DNA of 64,000 nucleotides from JABDQW01 sp942492025 (lineage in GTDB: Bacteria > Pseudomonadota > Gammaproteobacteria > SZUA-229). Numbering within the stretch: the stretch's first letter is position 1; the number at the start of each line of letters is the position of its first letter. The stretch is taken from NCBI GenBank assembly GCA_942492025.1, contig CALODJ010000008.1:528964-592963 (forward strand), given 5' to 3'. Both the position numbers and the translations under genes were made by a program. The notes beneath the pieces are model-generated. The model did not search any database. It was given only the letters and a program-made list of their open reading frames with translations, and was not told the origin of the DNA. Below are positions 50,851 to 60,227 of the stretch, piece by piece.

Positions 50851-51379
50851 AAGGGGTCAAATCTTGACTTATCATATTTAACTCCTTCAGTGAATTCCGG
50901 TCGCCCTTTAAAATTCTGTTTAGTCGACCTATCGTCTGCGATACCGTACAATAACGGCTAACATTAAAATGTTCTGCAGTTTCATTTAACGTCTTGCCGT
51001 AATAATCCTGACAGAGCTTCATCGCAGTCCAACGCGGAATATTTCTTGGACCTCTCCCTCGTTTAGCCATCGTAAATTGACTGGTGGACACTCCAAAATA
51101 TTGCGCTACCGATTTTACGTCCTGAGTTAGACTCACAACGCTTCGCGTCGATTGCTTCGCAACATCAGTATTTGATTGCTTTGTTCCTGATAATACGCGA
51201 TCTTTGAATTGTTTGTCTCCCCAAGTAGGTGACAGGACTCCTTTACTATAAAATTGCCTGGTTTCCTCATCGTTACCCGCTTCCAAATAGCGCCGATACG
51301 CTGCGTAGCGTTGATAGCGATACGCGCCAGTTTCCTTGTCGCGGCATCCTGCCGCGGCGCCAGTAGACATGAGCTGCAT
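50849..51379 (-). pseudogene. REP-associated (RAYT/IS200-like) transposase, C-terminal part
   Basis: The 176-residue frame contains YAAYRRYLEAGNDEETRQFY, VLSPTWGDKQFKDRVL and a DnaA-like C-terminal HTH TAMKLCQDYYGKTLNETAEH, SRYCTVSQTIGRLNRIL, all typical of the second half of RAYT proteins. The HUH catalytic half is absent. A REP-like motif GGGGTCAAATCTTGAC (about 50853-50868) lies at its 3' end. Confidence 0.65.
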
Positions 51380-51456
51380 CCTTGCGAGACTTTGGTTTGG
51401 TACAGTCTAACGCCCAGAAGCAGACTAATGCAAAGCGGGGCAACGCCTATGGAGTA

Positions 51457-51663
51457 AGCGAACTGGTTGATCGACGGCGTCTTATAGTCGCGGATCGCGT
51501 TCAACTCGGGAATACCCAGGTCACCGAACCCGATATCTTCGATCAGTATATAAAGCAGGTTGGGCGGCTTGCCACCGTTCTTCTCCCGGAATTCGGCGAG
51601 TTTCTCATCGACCGCTTTGTCGTCCTTGGCCCATTGCTCCGCATGCTGGGCTGGCGTGAAATT
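51457..51663 (-). pseudogene. Arylsulfatase, N-terminal fragment
   Basis: After a TAA at 51664-51666 the frame reads AQHAEQWAKDDKAVDEKLAE, then KPPNLLYILIEDIGFGDLGIP and KTPSINQFA. This is the start of a type I sulfatase, with the metal-binding Asp pair region (IEDIGFGD), but the homology stops before the catalytic C/S-x-P-x-R. It is cut at about 51457. With the sulfatase remnant at 932 and the DUF3604 gene it hints at a lost set of sulfate-ester genes. Confidence 0.65.
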
Positions 51664-51940
51664 TTAGGTGCACATGTACTTTATTGATTCGACAGCAAGA
51701 TAATTTTTGCGATTAAAACCGCAAAAAAACTATTGCCTATTGACGGGGAACTGTTTATCGCTGATCCCTCTCTCGGTAAGAACAGGCTATTGCGACCTGC
51801 CATACCGAGCCAGAGATTTCGGTTTGCATCAGCGCAGCATCTACGGCACTAAACAACCTCCTAGCTGTTGATTGTAATTAGTTTCGAAAAAAATCTATTT
51901 GACTGGTCAATTCCTGCGCCATCCGCTGCCGTCGCTGTAT
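51664..51940. other. Gap without recognised features
   Basis: A 277-base stretch between the sulfatase fragment and the convergent end of the next gene region. No gene or clear repeat was found. Confidence 0.45.
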
Positions 51941-53212
51941 TCATTTTGGTTGAGCACTGGCTGGGTTCCAGTCAAGCTCAACACCAGTGATTCTTTTGGC
52001 AATGGATCTAACTAAATCTACCGTTACGTTACCTGAATGATTGGCAAGTTCTCTAACGATATCATCAACATTCATCTTATCGTTAGTTTTACTGCGTAAC
52101 TCCTCATCGAGCATTTTGATAATACTCACCGCTTTTGCAGTAACATCACCATTGGACCGTTCAACATCCAGCCGCACCACAGACTCACCACGTTTAGCCA
52201 GCTGCTGATGAGACTTTTTATATCGCTTTTCTGTGATCGTACCAGAACGCCGCATGAACTCCAGCGAATAATATTCAGCAATACCTTCGATTAACCAATC
52301 TGCCCCTGGGGCAGAGCGCGCTGACATTGCCACATGAACCAACTCATGAAGTAACGGGCTAGTGCCATCTTCGCTTATCAGCGGTCTATCAGCGTGTACA
52401 TATAATGAACCTGGCCCCGACAATGCACCACGCCACATCGGATCACCGGCACTGACAATCAACAGCCGTGATGGAAAATCCGGGAAAACCTCAAGTAAGG
52501 GACCTAAATTCCAGTTGAGGAGGGCCAAAATATCCATTCTCCTGACTCCCTGCCCTTTTGGTGCAGCAACAGTTACGTAGACACCCTCGATGGTATCTCG
52601 CTTGATGCCCACTTTGCCGGCCAACATCCAGCCAGTCGGTCTATCAAACAATCGATGAGTATGGTCTATTTTATAAGCACCACTTGTGTAACGCGCATAG
52701 GGCGTCACGACTGACCAATCTTCAGGCAACTGAAAACGCAGTTTGGCTTTAGCCTGCGTCCCGTCTTTCATATCGATTCGCGCTGGTGGAACAATATCAT
52801 CGCCGCGAAACAGCGCCCAATCCTCGGATATCAACGCATCAAAACGCCCGGATTTGCGTTGATAATTTATCTTGGCGTTAAATGTTAACCAGCCTTTTTT
52901 ACCGCGTGGCTCCCACAACACCGTATTGTCGGCTTGTTGAATATTTCCGCTGCCTTTAAAGCCACTATGGACTTCCGGATCAACCTTGAATCGAATCCAG
53001 CGCACATATTGTGCCCGCTTGCTCAGATCAATCCGCACACTGGCTGAGCTTGTTTTAGGATCCAGTGCAACATTGTATTCCACATGATAGCTGCTTCTGG
53101 TAGTCGCATTAACCGCAAGCGGTGCAATGGCAAGCGACACCAATAGCAGTGTACTAACCCAGCATGCAGCCCAAAAAGGCAGCCTCACTTTCGGTTTGAT
53201 AGCGTGTAACAT
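51941..53212 (-). CDS. Exported HExxH metallopeptidase-like protein
   Basis: About 423 residues with a signal peptide (FWAACWVSTLLLVSLAIAPLAVNA), a beta-rich N-terminal half and a gluzincin-like site LLHELVHVAM with a downstream Glu in IEGIAEYYSLEF. This is the zinc layout of M1/M61 peptidases. The start at 53212 (MLHAIKPKVRL) is preferred; a longer frame reaches 53239. No close family is recognised. It may cut peptides in the periplasm, or be inactive. Confidence 0.75.
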   Translation of the reverse strand: MLHAIKPKVRLPFWAACWVSTLLLVSLAIAPLAVNATTRSSYHVEYNVALDPKTSSASVRIDLSKRAQYVRWIRFKVDPEVHSGFKGSGNIQQADNTVLWEPRGKKGWLTFNAKINYQRKSGRFDALISEDWALFRGDDIVPPARIDMKDGTQAKAKLRFQLPEDWSVVTPYARYTSGAYKIDHTHRLFDRPTGWMLAGKVGIKRDTIEGVYVTVAAPKGQGVRRMDILALLNWNLGPLLEVFPDFPSRLLIVSAGDPMWRGALSGPGSLYVHADRPLISEDGTSPLLHELVHVAMSARSAPGADWLIEGIAEYYSLEFMRRSGTITEKRYKKSHQQLAKRGESVVRLDVERSNGDVTAKAVSIIKMLDEELRSKTNDKMNVDDIVRELANHSGNVTVDLVRSIAKRITGVELDWNPASAQPK

Positions 53213-53447
53213 GGTTGAATAAACAAGGCCTTGTGGCATTCCCGCTCTCTGCTCAATTGCAATACACTATTGTCTCTTAACCAATGACAAACCAATATCT
53301 CAAAGGTTTATTTTAGCACTCCAGTTTGCTCGACAATTTCACATCTCTACGCAAACTGACAAACATAGACATCCATTATTTCAAAAATTAGAATTAGATT
53401 GTATCTTAAGAATTAATCGTTTATCTTAACCTGGAGTTGATTTGTGG

Positions 53448-53894
53448 ATGTCCATGATCTGTTTGAATACCACCAGTGACAGGCTCGTCATCTCAAGCCG
53501 TGTCTCGATTCCGTTCAGCGAGATCGAGCTGAGCCCAATTCGCGCATCAGGGCCTGGCGGGCAGAACGTGAACAAGGTCTCAACGGCGATCCACTTGCGC
53601 TTCGATATCCGGGCCTCGTCGTTGCCCGAACTCTACAAGGAGCGCCTGCTGGCTTCGCGTGACAGCCGTATCACTGCCGACGGCGTCATCGTCATCAAGG
53701 CTCAGCAGTCTCGTAGCCAGGAACGCAACCGAGAGGCCGCATTGCAGCGGCTGGTTGAATTTGTTAGGCGCGCAGTGCAGGTAAGTCGCAAGAGAATTGC
53801 GACGAAACCGACCCGGGCATCGCGACAAAGACGGCTTGACGAGAAGAAGCGGCGTGGTCGGAACAAGGCGTTACGCGGTAAGGTCATCGAGTGA
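53448..53894 (+). CDS. arfB: Alternative ribosome-rescue factor ArfB
   Basis: About 148 residues with the peptidyl-tRNA hydrolase motif RASGPGGQNVNKVSTAIHLR and RFDIRASSLPELYKERLLAS, and a basic C-terminal tail (SRQRRLDEKKRRGRNKALRG) that enters the empty mRNA channel. It releases stalled ribosomes. Three starts are possible (TTG 53442, ATG 53448, ATG 53454); the family usually begins only a few residues before the VISSRVSIP segment, so the N-terminus may be shorter still. Confidence 0.93.
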   Translation: MSMICLNTTSDRLVISSRVSIPFSEIELSPIRASGPGGQNVNKVSTAIHLRFDIRASSLPELYKERLLASRDSRITADGVIVIKAQQSRSQERNREAALQRLVEFVRRAVQVSRKRIATKPTRASRQRRLDEKKRRGRNKALRGKVIE

Positions 53895-54006
53895 TTCCAA
53901 CAGGAGGAGGCAGACCACGGTTATTCCAGCCTCGAAAAAATAACCAATCCCTGAAATATTTTTGCTTGCTGGAAACCCGGGGCGCAAACGGGTAGTCTAA
54001 TCTGAC

Positions 54007-54690
54007 ATGATATATGCGGTGATCATTATATTGTTTCTGGCACTGGTTTATGGCCCGCAGCTTTGGGTGCAGTCGGTTCTGAAGCGCTATAATCGCAAGC
54101 CGGAAGCCAATTTTCCCGGCACAGGCGGCGAACTGGCGCGACATTTGCTCAATCGTTATGACCTGAAAGAAGTCAAGGTCGAAGTGAGTGAATTCGGCGA
54201 TCACTACGACCCACTAGAGCGCTGCGTGCGCCTCACGCAGGACAAATTCGACGGCAAGACCCTGACCGCGATTACCGTGGCCGCGCACGAGTGCGGACAC
54301 GCCTTGCAGCATGCCGCCTCGGAGCCGCTGTTCCTGCTGCGAACCCGCCTGGCGCAGACCACGCAATGGGCGCAACGCATCGGCTCGTTGCTGCTGTTTT
54401 CCGCGCCTTTTGCGGTTTTGTTGACGAAGGCGCCGTCGGTCGCTGCCTTCAACATCGTTGGCGCCTTTCTGGTGATGGGCTCAGCGGTAGTGATTCACCT
54501 GCTGACACTTCCAGTCGAGATCGACGCCAGTTTTCGTAAAGCTTTACCGCTGCTCGATTCGGGGTATCTCGACAAGTCGCAAATGCCAGCGGCCCGCTCG
54601 ATCCTGCGCGCCGCGGCCTGGACCTATGTCGCCGCATCGCTGGCATCGCTGCTCAATTTCTGGCGCTGGATCGCAATCTTGCGCCGCTAA
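54007..54690 (+). CDS. YugP-type zinc metallopeptidase, membrane-bound
   Basis: A 227-residue protein with an N-terminal helix (YAVIIILFLALVYGPQLWVQ), conserved FPGTGGELARHLLNRYDL and GDHYDPLERCVRLTQDKFDG, the zinc site AITVAAHECGHALQHA, and two further helices (GSLLLFSAPFAVLL; AAFNIVGAFLVMGSAVVIHLL). It matches the YugP/DUF2227-like neutral zinc peptidase family. Its substrate is unknown. It lies 112 bases after arfB. Confidence 0.9.
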   Translation: MIYAVIIILFLALVYGPQLWVQSVLKRYNRKPEANFPGTGGELARHLLNRYDLKEVKVEVSEFGDHYDPLERCVRLTQDKFDGKTLTAITVAAHECGHALQHAASEPLFLLRTRLAQTTQWAQRIGSLLLFSAPFAVLLTKAPSVAAFNIVGAFLVMGSAVVIHLLTLPVEIDASFRKALPLLDSGYLDKSQMPAARSILRAAAWTYVAASLASLLNFWRWIAILRR

Positions 54691-55318
54691 CTCTTAATCC
54701 TGACCCCAAATATTGCAGGACAATGACGACTAAGTAAAAATGCGTCGGTGATAAATGAGATACATTTGCATTTGCTGCATCTGGCACAATAAGGCCTCAA
54801 CTGTTAAATACAATCTAGTTTCATTGACAAGGACCGCTTGTGTGTCTCAGCTGAACGGCTCGCCCTGCGGTGGTGCCATGCTCTGCGGCAAACACGCCGC
54901 GGTCTGCGATCGCCATTTCTGGTTAAATTCGAACGTCGGATCAGAAACCCGGCCGTTTCCGCCATTACCGAGGCAGAGCGCAACAAGCTCTCTGCGTAAC
55001 TGAGAAAAGCGTTCAGCGACGAATAAATTCCTGATCGGCATCGTGCTCGGGATGGTGCACGTTTGAATGGTTAGCGCTCTTCTTCACATACTTTCTGTAG
55101 ATATTGTCTACATCCAATGACTCCAGGGGTGCAACTGCCCGTTTTCACCGGGTCAATGAACCTTCGTGTCGAGCATGCGCTGGAGCGGAGTGCGTACGTG
55201 CCCATTTGGGCGTTATCTGGCTTCGCAGATTGTGCAAACGGATGAATCGCGGGATTCACGTTTCCCCCAGGTCCTCTCTTATGGTGAAATGCGCGCAAGC
55301 TGACTTTGGAACTGGCGT
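54691..55318. other. Gene-poor stretch with an IS91-type transposase tail
   Basis: The only recognisable piece is a minus-strand tail near 54847-54890. The rest gives short frames without homology that I can see. The base mix changes from AT-rich (54715-54830) to GC-rich, which suggests joined fragments. Confidence 0.4.
54847..54890 (-). pseudogene. IS91-like transposase, extreme C-terminal tail
   Basis: The frame ends LPQSMAPPQGEPFS and stops at 54847. The DNA matches 56887-56940 (CTTGTGTGTC.CAGCTGAAC..CTCGCCCTGCG), which is the tail of a clearer IS91-like remnant. Only the last few codons survive. Confidence 0.4.
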
Positions 55319-55877
55319 ATGGCAAATATCCTGTGGCTCGGAATCTTCGTGGTGAGCATCGGGTCCTTGGTTTGGGCCTCGGGCATTTTGATCGCTGCCG
55401 CAGAGCGCATCGGTCGGGGACTGCACATGTCACCGTTTGTTGTCGGGGTCCTCGTGGTGGGGGTCGGAACGTCGTTTCCTGAGCTGGTCTCGTCTGTGTA
55501 CGCGGCGCTCGCTGGTGAGACCGAGATCGTTGTAGGCAACGTTATCGGCTCTAACATCACTAACATCCTCGTCGTTCTCGGTATCGCCGGGCTCGTCTCC
55601 AAGGAGGCACACCTAAAACTGGATCTACTCCACATCGACCTGCCTATGGTGCTGGGTTCTGCGATACTGCTTGGCTTTCTGATCGTCGACGGTGGCTTTA
55701 CTGATAACCCCGTTGGCAGTGCCTGACGACGTTATCGCGTTCTCGATGCCGGTCCTGATCGCTGTCACTGTGCTCTACGTTCTGGTCACGGTTGATGCAA
55801 AGATCAACCGCTACGAGAGCGCGTTGCTGCTGCTTTTTTATGCCTACTTCATCGGCCACCTGTACCAGATCGCGTAG
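55319..55877 (+). pseudogene. Sodium/calcium antiporter (YrbG-like), half gene with frameshift
   Basis: The first frame (55319-55726) has the alpha-1 motif GVLVVGVGTSFPELVSSVYAAL and VVGNVIGSNITNILVVLGIAG of the CaCA antiporters. It then shifts; the continuation SMPVLIAVTVLYVLVTVDAK and YESALLLLFYAYFIGHLYQIA is in another frame to 55877. The second half of the gene with the alpha-2 motif is missing. It cannot make a normal exchanger of about 320 residues. Confidence 0.75.
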
Positions 55878-56894
55878 TCGAGACGCTAGGAGTCTGCGCC
55901 GAGTGGAACAACCAATTCATCGCCGGAAGATAGCTGTTTTTTCGTATTATTTTAGTTGGGCTGCTGTGAATTCAGAATTTCATGCTCCTTGACCGCTGTG
56001 GTTAATGTAATCCCTGTTAAACAGTAACAGACCCAATTATCTAACCATTGTGTAGGAGAGCGGCGCGTGTGATGCGGGTTTTTCGAGCGGGTGCAGAGTA
56101 AATGCCCTGTTACCCAATGTCAGCAAGTTAAGCTGTAAGGTGTTCACTATAAGGTGCTTTTGTAGGCCGGATGATGGATGTCATTCTTGGTGTTGATCGG
56201 CCTTTTCGGACCGCTTCCACAGTTCTACTGCTATAACGAAGCGTGCGTTCAATCAGCAAGCTAGTGTCATTGTGCGCGTGTAAAACCAGATGGACGATTC
56301 TGTGCTTCATCTTTGATAGGGCTTGGGTAAAATTTTATCTGTTGGTGGTGTCTTAAATGCTTGGTTTCTTTAGTCGTTATTTGCTGTGCTCTATCCGAAC
56401 TACCGGCTGACGGCCAAGTCGAAACAATACACCTAACGATCGGAGGCGAGATCAGTACGAACACCGCAAAACAGCCAATCATCGGGTTCATATTCTCCAA
56501 CAAAGGTCTGATGTATAACCTGACCCTCGAAGGATCAAAGATGACCAAGATCGTTCGCTAGCAGATTCTGTTGAAAAGCTCGCTGAAATGCGTACTACGC
56601 GAGATAGTTCACGCGTCGCCAGCGACCAGAGTATGCTCATTAATGGTGGGGTAAAGGTCGAATCAACGCCCTATTACCCGAGTATCAACCGTTTTTAGCC
56701 AGTCGTTAATCCCAATTCGCTCAGCCGGAATGACCAATTCCTCCTGAATTCAACGCGACCCTCACTAAGAACCGCGCTCGCCGGTCCATGATGTGCCATT
56801 TTGCAGGCCAGCTCTACCCAACCGGCCAGACGGCACTCCGCCGCGATTGTCAGGTTCGCAGCTATTGGTATGTTGAATAGCTGACTTGTGTGTC
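55878..56894. other. Gene-poor stretch
   Basis: No intact gene is seen in this kilobase. A plus-strand frame at 56361-56561 ends ISTNTAKQPIIGFIFSNKG and LMYNLTLEGSKMTKIVR, which resembles the end of SYLF/YSC84-type exported proteins and may be a relic. The remainder gives only short random frames. Confidence 0.4.
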
Positions 56895-57091
56895 ACAGCT
56901 GAACAACTCGCCCTGCGATGGCGCCCTGCTCTGGGGTAAACCGGTGGCCTCCAGATACAGCCCGTTACCGCGCAGGAGCGTCAGTATCTTGTTAATCACC
57001 AGTGAGTCGTCGATGCGATGACTTTCATGCTGCTACCGCAGACACGACACGTTTTGATGTCGATATCGAACACCCGCTTCAAGCGTTGCGT
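56895..57091 (-). pseudogene. IS91-like transposase, C-terminal remnant with frameshift
   Basis: On the minus strand RLKRVFDIDIKTCRVCGSSM and KVIAS are followed, after a one-base shift, by IDDSLVINKILTLLRGNGLY. The Cys-x2-Cys and IASIDD pattern is the usual C-terminus of one branch of IS91-like transposases (LKRVFxIDIxxCxxCGG). The intact element at 42659 belongs to another branch, so this is a separate, older insertion. Confidence 0.65.
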
Positions 57092-57266
57092 TCAGCTCAG
57101 CTCATCGCTGCATGGCTTGCAACCGGCGTGGCTTCTGACACGGCTACTGTGGCCTTGTGGCCTCGGACGCCGCGCCGGCATCACCAATACGCGGCGTTGA
57201 TTCTTGGGTGCGAATACGCGATAATCGCGCGCCCGTTATCCATAAGAACTTAACGTTAGATCAAGA

Positions 57267-58613
57267 ATGAAACAGCGCAACTACAAGCGATTGATCGGCT
57301 TAACGCTTGGCAGTGCCCTCGGAGTTACCGGGATGGGAGCACATGCAGACGCGGAGCTTGAAGATTTGCTCGGGGTTTTGAAGGCAAATGGTGCGATCAC
57401 ACAGGCACAGTACGAACGACTGCTGCGTGAGGCCAACGAGGAACCAGCAAGTAAAGCCGAGACCGCAAAGGCCCAGGCGAAATCCCGCAAGAAAGACAAA
57501 AAGAGGCAGCAGACACAGGTCGAAACCGACGGCGGTTTAAAGGTCAAGAGCGCCGATGGTGATTTCGCCTTCGAACTGGGTGGCGAGCTCTGGTTCGATG
57601 CAGCGTTCTACCAGGAAGACGTGGCGCCGCTCGGAGATGGGACCGAACTGCGCAGGGCACGGGTATCGCTCGAAGGCAAGATGTTCGACGACTGGGCCTA
57701 TACGGCCGAATACGATTTCGGCGGTAATGACGCCGAGGTCAAGGACGCCTATCTGCAATACGATGGTTACAAAACGCTCGCCTGGCGGGTCGGCAATTTC
57801 AAAGAACCCTTCAGCCTGGAGGACCAGACCAGCGGCAAGGCCATCACCTTCATGGAACGAGCTCTGCCTGTGGATGCCTTTGCACCCGGAAGAAATCTCG
57901 GCGTCGGCGCCCTCAGCCGCGGCGACAACTGGAGTGCGGCGGCAGGGCTGTTTGGTGAAGCCGTCGGTGCGGACGCCAGCGGCGAAGGCGACGAAGGCTT
58001 GGGCATCGCTGGTCGTTTGACTTTCGCCCCGGTAAAAACCAAACAGGAAGTCGTGCATCTGGGTGGCGCGCTGACCTACCGCAAGCCGGACGATGACAAA
58101 GAAGTCCGCTACCGCGTTAGCCCTGAATCACGAGTCACCGACGAAACCCTGGTCGATACCGGAGATATCAACGACGTTGACAATACCACACAGTTTGGCC
58201 TGGAGGCTGCCTACGCCAAAGGGCCACTATCGGTACAGGGTGAATACCTGAATACCATGGTAGCCCGGACGAATGCTTCCGATCTGAACTTCAACGGCTG
58301 GTATGTCTACGGCAGCTGGGTGCTGACGGGCGAAATGCGGCCGTACAAGGTCTCGAGGGGGCGATTCAACCGCATTGTGCCCAAGGGTGACAAAGCGGCC
58401 TGGGAACTGGCGCTGCGCTACAGTACCATCGACCTGAACGACAGCGACATCGCCGGCGGGAAAGAGAACAATCTGACTCTGGGTTTGAACGGCTATATCA
58501 ACCGAAACGTGCGTGTCAGAGCCAACTACATCCTGGTGGATGCCGACCCGAGCAAAGACGGCGTCACCGACCAGCCCAGGATATTCCAGCTTCGCGGCGA
58601 AGTGTATTTCTAG
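57267..58613 (+). CDS. Phosphate-selective-type porin (OprP/OprO family)
   Basis: A 448-residue outer-membrane protein. It has a signal peptide (IGLTLGSALGVTGMGAHA), a short coiled-coil (LEDLLGVLKANGAITQAQYERLLREA) and a barrel with GELWFDAAFYQ, RRARVSLEGKMFDDWAYTAEYDFGGNDAEVKDAYLQYDG and the family motif VGNFKEPFSLEDQTSG, ending in RGEVYF. Porins of this family pass phosphate or other anions. No pst or pho genes are near and no Pho box was seen, so its selectivity is open. Confidence 0.9.
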   Translation: MKQRNYKRLIGLTLGSALGVTGMGAHADAELEDLLGVLKANGAITQAQYERLLREANEEPASKAETAKAQAKSRKKDKKRQQTQVETDGGLKVKSADGDFAFELGGELWFDAAFYQEDVAPLGDGTELRRARVSLEGKMFDDWAYTAEYDFGGNDAEVKDAYLQYDGYKTLAWRVGNFKEPFSLEDQTSGKAITFMERALPVDAFAPGRNLGVGALSRGDNWSAAAGLFGEAVGADASGEGDEGLGIAGRLTFAPVKTKQEVVHLGGALTYRKPDDDKEVRYRVSPESRVTDETLVDTGDINDVDNTTQFGLEAAYAKGPLSVQGEYLNTMVARTNASDLNFNGWYVYGSWVLTGEMRPYKVSRGRFNRIVPKGDKAAWELALRYSTIDLNDSDIAGGKENNLTLGLNGYINRNVRVRANYILVDADPSKDGVTDQPRIFQLRGEVYF

Positions 58614-58615
58614 CC

Positions 58616-59010
58616 CGCATTTTCACCAGGATCACGGGAGCAGGCGCGGGACGGAGCCCGCCTGTCTCACCCGATGGACGAGCCCTCACTTGATCTTTGA
58701 ATCCACAAAGCATTTTGCTCAATCGGAAATACACAAGGTTATTCCACTCCTTCGTAAAATCCTTTGTGAATTCAAATCTCGGCGTGATCATCTCGCCCCC
58801 TGGTAAGACAGGCGGGCTGGTGTTCGTAAGCTAAGCGCCGCTCTGGAGCGAGAAGCGTAGCCATAGCTACGGCTTGAGTGAAGAGCAAGCTTTCGGACGC
58901 GAAGACCAGCCTGAATCGTGACAGGCAGGCTTGCACAACACACTGTATTTATATATATTCTAGTGCTGCCTAAAAAAGCAATATCTTTTCAGAGCAGGCT
59001 GGCGTGTAGC
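58616..59010. repeat. Family B repeat, copy 2, with a nested insert
   Basis: From CCCGCATTTTCACCAGG at 58616, the flanking parts match the inverse of the element at 31691-31939: GATCACGGGAGCAGGCGC, TAAGCGCCGCTCTGGAGCGA, GAGTGAAGAGCAAGC and AACACACTGTATTT. The match is interrupted by the segment at 58656-58817. The right end is diverged and lacks the clear TIR. Confidence 0.7.
58656..58817. repeat. Nested family D element inside family B
   Basis: GCCCGCCTGTCTCACC (58656-58671) and GGTAAGACAGGCGGGC (58802-58817) are inverted ends of a 162-base insert. The inside matches the repeat at 37335-37430 (GATGGACGAGCCC, TGAATCCACAAAGC, TTATTCCACTCCTTCGTA, ATCCTTTGTGA). The nesting shows it moved after family B. 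Confidence 0.7.
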
Positions 59011-59425
59011 AGGGACCCCTCGCCTGCCAGGATTCCCCAAGTTAATGAATGCAAAAAGGTAACCTCAGGTTCACCCGCGATTTCGGCACCAGGGCCGCCA
59101 GACTCCGGGAATAAACCGACGCGCGACACGTTGTCTGAGCGAAGGAGGGGCAACCGTCGTGGTGAATCCAGGCCATGACGGCAATTCGTTACGCCGACAG
59201 CGTAACTTGAGTTACGCGTAGACTCCTCGTTACAGTTTGTCTACATTTTTTATCGGCTGTTTCTGGGCTGTTGATCGAGCGTCATAAGAAAGGCCGTTCA
59301 GGCGCTTGTGTCCCGCCGACGCCCGTTTGCCGGCGTGATGGGGACAAACCCATGAGACGAAGCATGCAACGATTTGTTTACCCACGGTTTGCCAGTGGAA
59401 CAGCGAAAAACGGGATCCGCCTCCT
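59011..59425. other. Gap upstream of the PycTM-like gene
   Basis: No gene is seen. GGTAACCTCAGGTTCACC (59058-59075) is nearly palindromic and could be an operator. The stretch should contain the promoter of the next gene pair. Confidence 0.4.
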
Positions 59426-60205
59426 GTGTCCGAATCAGAAAACCTGACGATGACGAAGACTACACCTAAAAAATTGACCACAAAGGTCTCGCGCGAAACC
59501 CCCGAGCAGACACCATCCGGTGAAAACCCGGCACCGCCGGCGGATACGCGCCAGGTGGCCGTCGTCGACTACGACAAGAATCGAGACGGCGAGGTCGACG
59601 AAGCGACAGTCACCACGCAGACGCAAACTACCCGTAAGAAGAAGAAAGACAAACAGTCCGCGATCGGCAGCGCTCGTGGCATCGAGACGATGTTTCGAAC
59701 CTCTTACCAGGCCCAGCTCGACATGATCGCGCTCGCGACCACGAAGTCCAACATCATGATCTCGCTGAATGGCGTCTTGATCTCTGTGCTGCTGCTGTCG
59801 GCCGCGTATCTGATCAACACGATGCCGATGCTCATCGTGCCGATTGGCTCGCTACTGCTGACCTGCACGGTTGCGATTGTTTTTGCGGTACTGGCGGCCA
59901 GGCCCGGCAGTCGAAGCCACGAACGTTCGCTCGAAGATGCACGCGACGATCAGGGCGTGTTGTTAATCTTTGACGACTTTGCGCGTTTCCCGGCCGATCA
60001 ATACATCGACTCGATGATGGATATGCTGCGCGACCATCAGCGCGTCTACAAGAACATGGTCGCCCATATCCACGACATGGGACAGACGGCCAATGAGAGT
60101 TTCGGCAAGCTGTATATTGCCTACAGCACCTTCATGGTCGGACTCGTCGTGTCGGTTGTGCTGCTGCTCGTCGTTGTCGTCAAACGGCTGGCAGCGTTTG
60201 TCTAA
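59426..60205 (+). CDS. Pycsar-effector-like (PycTM/DUF5706) membrane protein, copy 1
   Basis: A 259-residue protein. The N-terminal 75 residues are polar and include DYDKNRDGEVDEATV, which resembles a calcium-binding EF-hand loop, and a basic stretch RKKKKDK. Then comes the PycTM core: ARGIETMFRTSYQAQLDMIA, TTKSNIMISLNGVLISVLLL, FAVLAARPGSRS, FARFPADQYIDSMMDMLRDH and a last helix STFMVGLVVSVVLLLVVVV; three or four helices in all. PycTM effectors damage the membrane when a cyclase makes cCMP or cUMP. No cyclase is in the window. A DUF3616 gene follows after 22 bases. GTG 59426 or ATG 59450 may be the start. Confidence 0.8.
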   Translation: MSESENLTMTKTTPKKLTTKVSRETPEQTPSGENPAPPADTRQVAVVDYDKNRDGEVDEATVTTQTQTTRKKKKDKQSAIGSARGIETMFRTSYQAQLDMIALATTKSNIMISLNGVLISVLLLSAAYLINTMPMLIVPIGSLLLTCTVAIVFAVLAARPGSRSHERSLEDARDDQGVLLIFDDFARFPADQYIDSMMDMLRDHQRVYKNMVAHIHDMGQTANESFGKLYIAYSTFMVGLVVSVVLLLVVVVKRLAAFV

Positions 60206-60227
60206 CAATGACGCGGCGATAACGACC

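Noticed and set aside
50562..50951. A 129-codon minus-strand frame rich in Pro, Ala and Glu
   Set aside because: The neighbouring frame gives the Gly-rich DUF2207 tail, which explains the unusual base pattern. This one is a shadow.
57002..57253. Plus-strand frames upstream of the porin
   Set aside because: They run opposite to a recognisable IS91-like transposase remnant and show no protein features.
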